Translations under genes and position numbers: made by a program
Shown: positions 61,602-64,000 of the stretch, in pieces
Numbering within the stretch: position 1 is the first letter of the stretch
Layout of the letters: every line of letters starts with the position of its first letter
The notes under the pieces: generated by a model
Seen by the model: only the letters and a program-made list of their open reading frames with translations
What the model was told of the DNA's origin: nothing
The model's database searches: none
Source of the DNA: DASRAJ01 sp035638255
GTDB taxonomy: Bacteria; Bacteroidota; Bacteroidia; Chitinophagales; UBA10324
Direction: 5' to 3'
Assembly: GCA_035638255.1 (NCBI GenBank)
Contig: DASRAJ010000057.1
Span: 1 to 64,000, forward strand
DNA: 64,000 nucleotides

Positions 61602-61609
61602 AGACATAG

Positions 61610-63808
61610 TTAGTTTGTGATGATGATTTTATTTCTCAGAAAAATGTTTTGTGATTTTATTTCGATGAAGTACACACCATTAGCAACTACACCTAAGTTT
61701 ATTTCTTTTTTCTTATTAAAGGAAGTTCCGGGGGATGGGGATTCGTGGGAAGAAAAAATTTTCTGTCCGAGTGTATTCACAACATCAACCACGATGTCGT
61801 CACTCATCAAACCACCACGGGCAATCAGGTAGGTAAAATCCAAAATAAAACTTCCGTTCGAAGGATTGGGATAAATGAATTGGCTTCCATCATACAATTC
61901 AGCAATGCCGTCAATGAGCACATACTGACTTGATGAATTGACACATCCATTTGAATCGCTTACAATCACGGTGTACAATCCTGATTGTGTCACGGAGTAT
62001 GATTGATTGGTCGCACCCGAAATATCCGCGGCATTCAATTGCCATTGGTAGAAGCTTGCGGGACTGCATGTGAGCGTGTAGCCCGTTTGTGTGATAGTTG
62101 GAAAAGGCGGAGTAGCAAACACAGTCATATAGTTATTCAGTGTTAGTGTATCATTTCCATTTGCGCTGGTAGTGATAAGAGTTACGTCAAACACTCCCGG
62201 AGTCTGGTAGCAAATATTAACCGGATTTTGATCTGTAGAAGATGAGGGTGACCCACCCTGGAAAATCCATTGCCAGGCTGTAGGATTGTTTGCTGATGAA
62301 TCATAAAAGTTAGTGCAGAATTTTTCACAGAGCGAAGTTGCTGATGAAGTAAAGGCAACAACAGAATTCTGTATACAGGATAAAGAACAACTCACGTTAG
62401 ACGGACAATCCGGGTCAGGAATAAATTTCCATAAGTCATTTAAGAGGTCATTTCCTGAACTGTTCGCTCCTCCCCAGACCCACACCTCGCAGTTATTATC
62501 CATCCACGATAAAGCACCCCATCGCGACTGCGGATAATTATTTGGAGAAGCAACTCCCTGGGTTCCATAGAAACCCGGATTGTTGGTTTGTATGGTTCCG
62601 TTTACTAAAGACCATTCGAGTGTGTTGCTATTGAACAACCATAAGTCACTGCCTATTCCTCCAGTGCTGGTAAAGGCTCCGAAGGTCCAGAAATGTCCGG
62701 CACAATCAGAACAGCATGCGCGGCTTTCATGCCTGCCGGATGGACGATTATTTATTTCCGGATCACAATTAGATGACACCACATTCATGGGGTTTGGCAG
62801 ATTGCTTCCGCTTTCCCATGTCCATTCATTCGTGTCAGGATCGTATTTCCAAACATCATCGTAGAGTTCAGAATTTGTTGCCTGATATCCTGCGAAGAGC
62901 CAGAACTTTCCATATTGATCTTTCCATTTTCCATAAGGTAACCGCGCACCGGGAGTGTTAGCGGGCGCAGCGACGCCAAGAGTACCATAGGTTCCGAACT
63001 GGTTGCCGCCATTAAATCCTTTCATCCATGTCCATTCCATCGTTGAGATGTCAAACTTCCATAGATCATTATAGGCATTGCTTCCATCCCACCCTCCAAA
63101 GAACCACAGGTTTCCGAGACTGTCAACCCAGGTTGCATTCGTCTCAGCACGGGAGCCTGGTATATTCGTGGGTGATGCCACTCCCTGTGTTCCATAGCTT
63201 GGTTGCAGACTTAATGTTTGAGATCCGCCTATCCATGTCCATTCGTTGGTGGCAATATTATATTTCCATAGGTCGGCAAACCACCCTCCCAACGCCAATC
63301 CTCCATATAGATATAAGCAACCATCCAAGCCCACCCACGTTGCCACACCCCACGATCGTGCGCCGGGAGTGTTTGAGGGTGAGGGAATACCCAATGTTCC
63401 GTACACCGGCGATTGCAAGGGTAGTCCTGAACCTTTTACCCACGTCCACTCATTGGCGGCAATGTCAAATTTCCACAGGTCACCGAATTCAGAGAATGGC
63501 GGACCAAGACCACCGTAGAGCCATAGGTTGCCATCAAGATCTTTCCATTCTGCCGCTTCATAAAAACCCGGCGGAGTGTTTTGCGGATCGGCAACGCCTT
63601 GCGTTCCGAAAACGCCAACGGAGTTTATAGTGCTGTCACCTTTCATCCAAGTCCACTCGCCGGACTGCGCGTATGCGAGATGAGAAGATAGAAGACAAAA
63701 AGAAAAAGTTAGAAGACAGAGGATAGAAGATAGAAGGTAGAGAAGAGAAGTTAGAAAAGCGCGTTGAATTGAACCAAGATTTTTTTCGATCCGTAGATTT
63801 TTTTTCAT
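61610..63808 (-). CDS. Kelch/PKD secreted protein with T9SS sorting domain (6)
   Basis: From ATG 63808 the product has 732 residues (63814 is an alternative start). The leader MKKNLRIEKNLGSIQRAFLT parallels that of the paralog at 59-61 kb. Seven kelch units follow (LWLYGGLGPPFSEFGDLWKFDIAANEWTWVKGS), then a PKD domain (AWQWIFQGGSPSSSTDQNPVNICYQ), an Ig-like unit (FYQWQLNAADISGATNQSY) and a type-A sorting domain (FIYPNPSNGSFILDF). It is presumably exported by the T9SS to the cell surface or medium. The long frame to 63883 includes repeat DNA before the signal peptide. Confidence 0.87.
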   Translation of the reverse strand: MKKNLRIEKNLGSIQRAFLTSLLYLLSSILCLLTFSFCLLSSHLAYAQSGEWTWMKGDSTINSVGVFGTQGVADPQNTPPGFYEAAEWKDLDGNLWLYGGLGPPFSEFGDLWKFDIAANEWTWVKGSGLPLQSPVYGTLGIPSPSNTPGARSWGVATWVGLDGCLYLYGGLALGGWFADLWKYNIATNEWTWIGGSQTLSLQPSYGTQGVASPTNIPGSRAETNATWVDSLGNLWFFGGWDGSNAYNDLWKFDISTMEWTWMKGFNGGNQFGTYGTLGVAAPANTPGARLPYGKWKDQYGKFWLFAGYQATNSELYDDVWKYDPDTNEWTWESGSNLPNPMNVVSSNCDPEINNRPSGRHESRACCSDCAGHFWTFGAFTSTGGIGSDLWLFNSNTLEWSLVNGTIQTNNPGFYGTQGVASPNNYPQSRWGALSWMDNNCEVWVWGGANSSGNDLLNDLWKFIPDPDCPSNVSCSLSCIQNSVVAFTSSATSLCEKFCTNFYDSSANNPTAWQWIFQGGSPSSSTDQNPVNICYQTPGVFDVTLITTSANGNDTLTLNNYMTVFATPPFPTITQTGYTLTCSPASFYQWQLNAADISGATNQSYSVTQSGLYTVIVSDSNGCVNSSSQYVLIDGIAELYDGSQFIYPNPSNGSFILDFTYLIARGGLMSDDIVVDVVNTLGQKIFSSHESPSPGTSFNKKKEINLGVVANGVYFIEIKSQNIFLRNKIIITN

Positions 63809-63833
63809 GAGCATGGTTTTCAAAAAGTTAATC

Positions 63834-63990
63834 GTCATTGCGAGGAGTGAAGGGTGGATATTGTGTGATAGGCGACGAAGCAATCCCTTAGAATTAATTG
63901 TTCATTTACCCTATGCAAATTTCTTCCGGAAAAAATGGGGACAGATCGAAAAATCTCTCCATTCATACAACTAGTTTTTCTCACAATGAC
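63834..63990. repeat. Dispersed repeat, copy B (157 bp)
   Basis: This copy matches copy A over its full length (GTCATTGCGAGGAGTGAAG..., GACGAAGCAATCCCTTAGAA, TTGTTCATT, CAAATTTCTTCCGGAAAAAA, TGGGGACAG, TTCATACAACTAG and ending CTCACAATGAC). The terminal inverted repeat has one mismatch. It stands in the same place relative to the next kelch gene as copy A does. Confidence 0.87.
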
Positions 63991-64000
63991 AGACATAGTT

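Noticed and set aside
1..64000. tRNA, rRNA, riboswitch or replication origin
   Set aside because: Reading the gaps showed no cloverleaf, rRNA-like, riboswitch-like or DnaA-box cluster pattern; a covariance-model search would be needed to exclude weak cases.

Overview
The window looks like a piece of a Bacteroidota chromosome, probably of the Chitinophagales/Sphingobacteriales type. Three things point there: at least ten secreted proteins end in a type IX secretion (T9SS) sorting domain; there is a complete bat (aerotolerance) operon led by MoxR; and SprB repeats, kelch/PKD proteins and PepSY-like proteins are abundant. No rRNA, tRNA, CRISPR array or prophage was seen. Species cannot be named from the sequence alone.

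Layout. 0-7 kb: the 3' part of a serine hydrolase, a frameshifted AHSA1-type gene, a large SprB-repeat adhesin, and tmk sandwiched between a decayed fragment and the intact copy of a secreted esterase gene. 7-11 kb: an accessory island whose core is a two-gene unit, an EACC1-like small protein plus a large metacaspase-like protein with WxxA-type helical repeats, a Rho_N-like segment and an unassigned C-terminal domain. This is the best candidate for a biological-conflict (defence or suicide) system. Next to it lie a YdeI/DUF1905 protein and an unlisted 40-residue membrane protein. 12.4-13.3 kb: a REP-associated tyrosine transposase (RAYT) with REP hairpins on both sides and inside the gene, abutting the bat operon. 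13.2-22.3 kb (minus strand): moxR, a BamE-like lipoprotein, DUF58, a BatD-like protein, batA, batB, batC, batD, batE.

22.7-42.3 kb is mixed: SnoaL-like, GNAT and YD-repeat proteins, three PAP2 phosphatases, an adenylate cyclase/AAA/TPR regulator, a pair of PepSY-like proteins, a zinc-dependent phospholipase C/DUF3943 pair, a dihaem-type cytochrome c, a TlpA-like thioredoxin, and a small envelope-stress set (YqjE/holin-X-like, YtxH). 42.8-51.2 kb: a 59-residue small protein beside a multi-PAS histidine kinase, a type-B T9SS protein, and an operon of ECF sigma factor, cupin anti-sigma factor and fatty acid desaturase. 51.3-64 kb: six consecutive minus-strand T9SS proteins built from the same kelch/propeller, PKD and sorting modules. 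The last two are tandem paralogs separated by a mobile-looking 158-bp repeat that recurs at the window edge.

How the parts fit: the bat operon probably builds an inner-membrane VWA/TPR complex serviced by MoxR. The sigma/cupin pair probably controls a membrane-lipid response through the desaturase. The T9SS cluster supplies surface or secreted proteins that evolve by module duplication. Several dispersed repeats sit exactly at gene starts, stops or signal-peptide codons, so they appear to shape gene ends in this genome. All functions are inferred from sequence motifs read by eye; no database search was possible.
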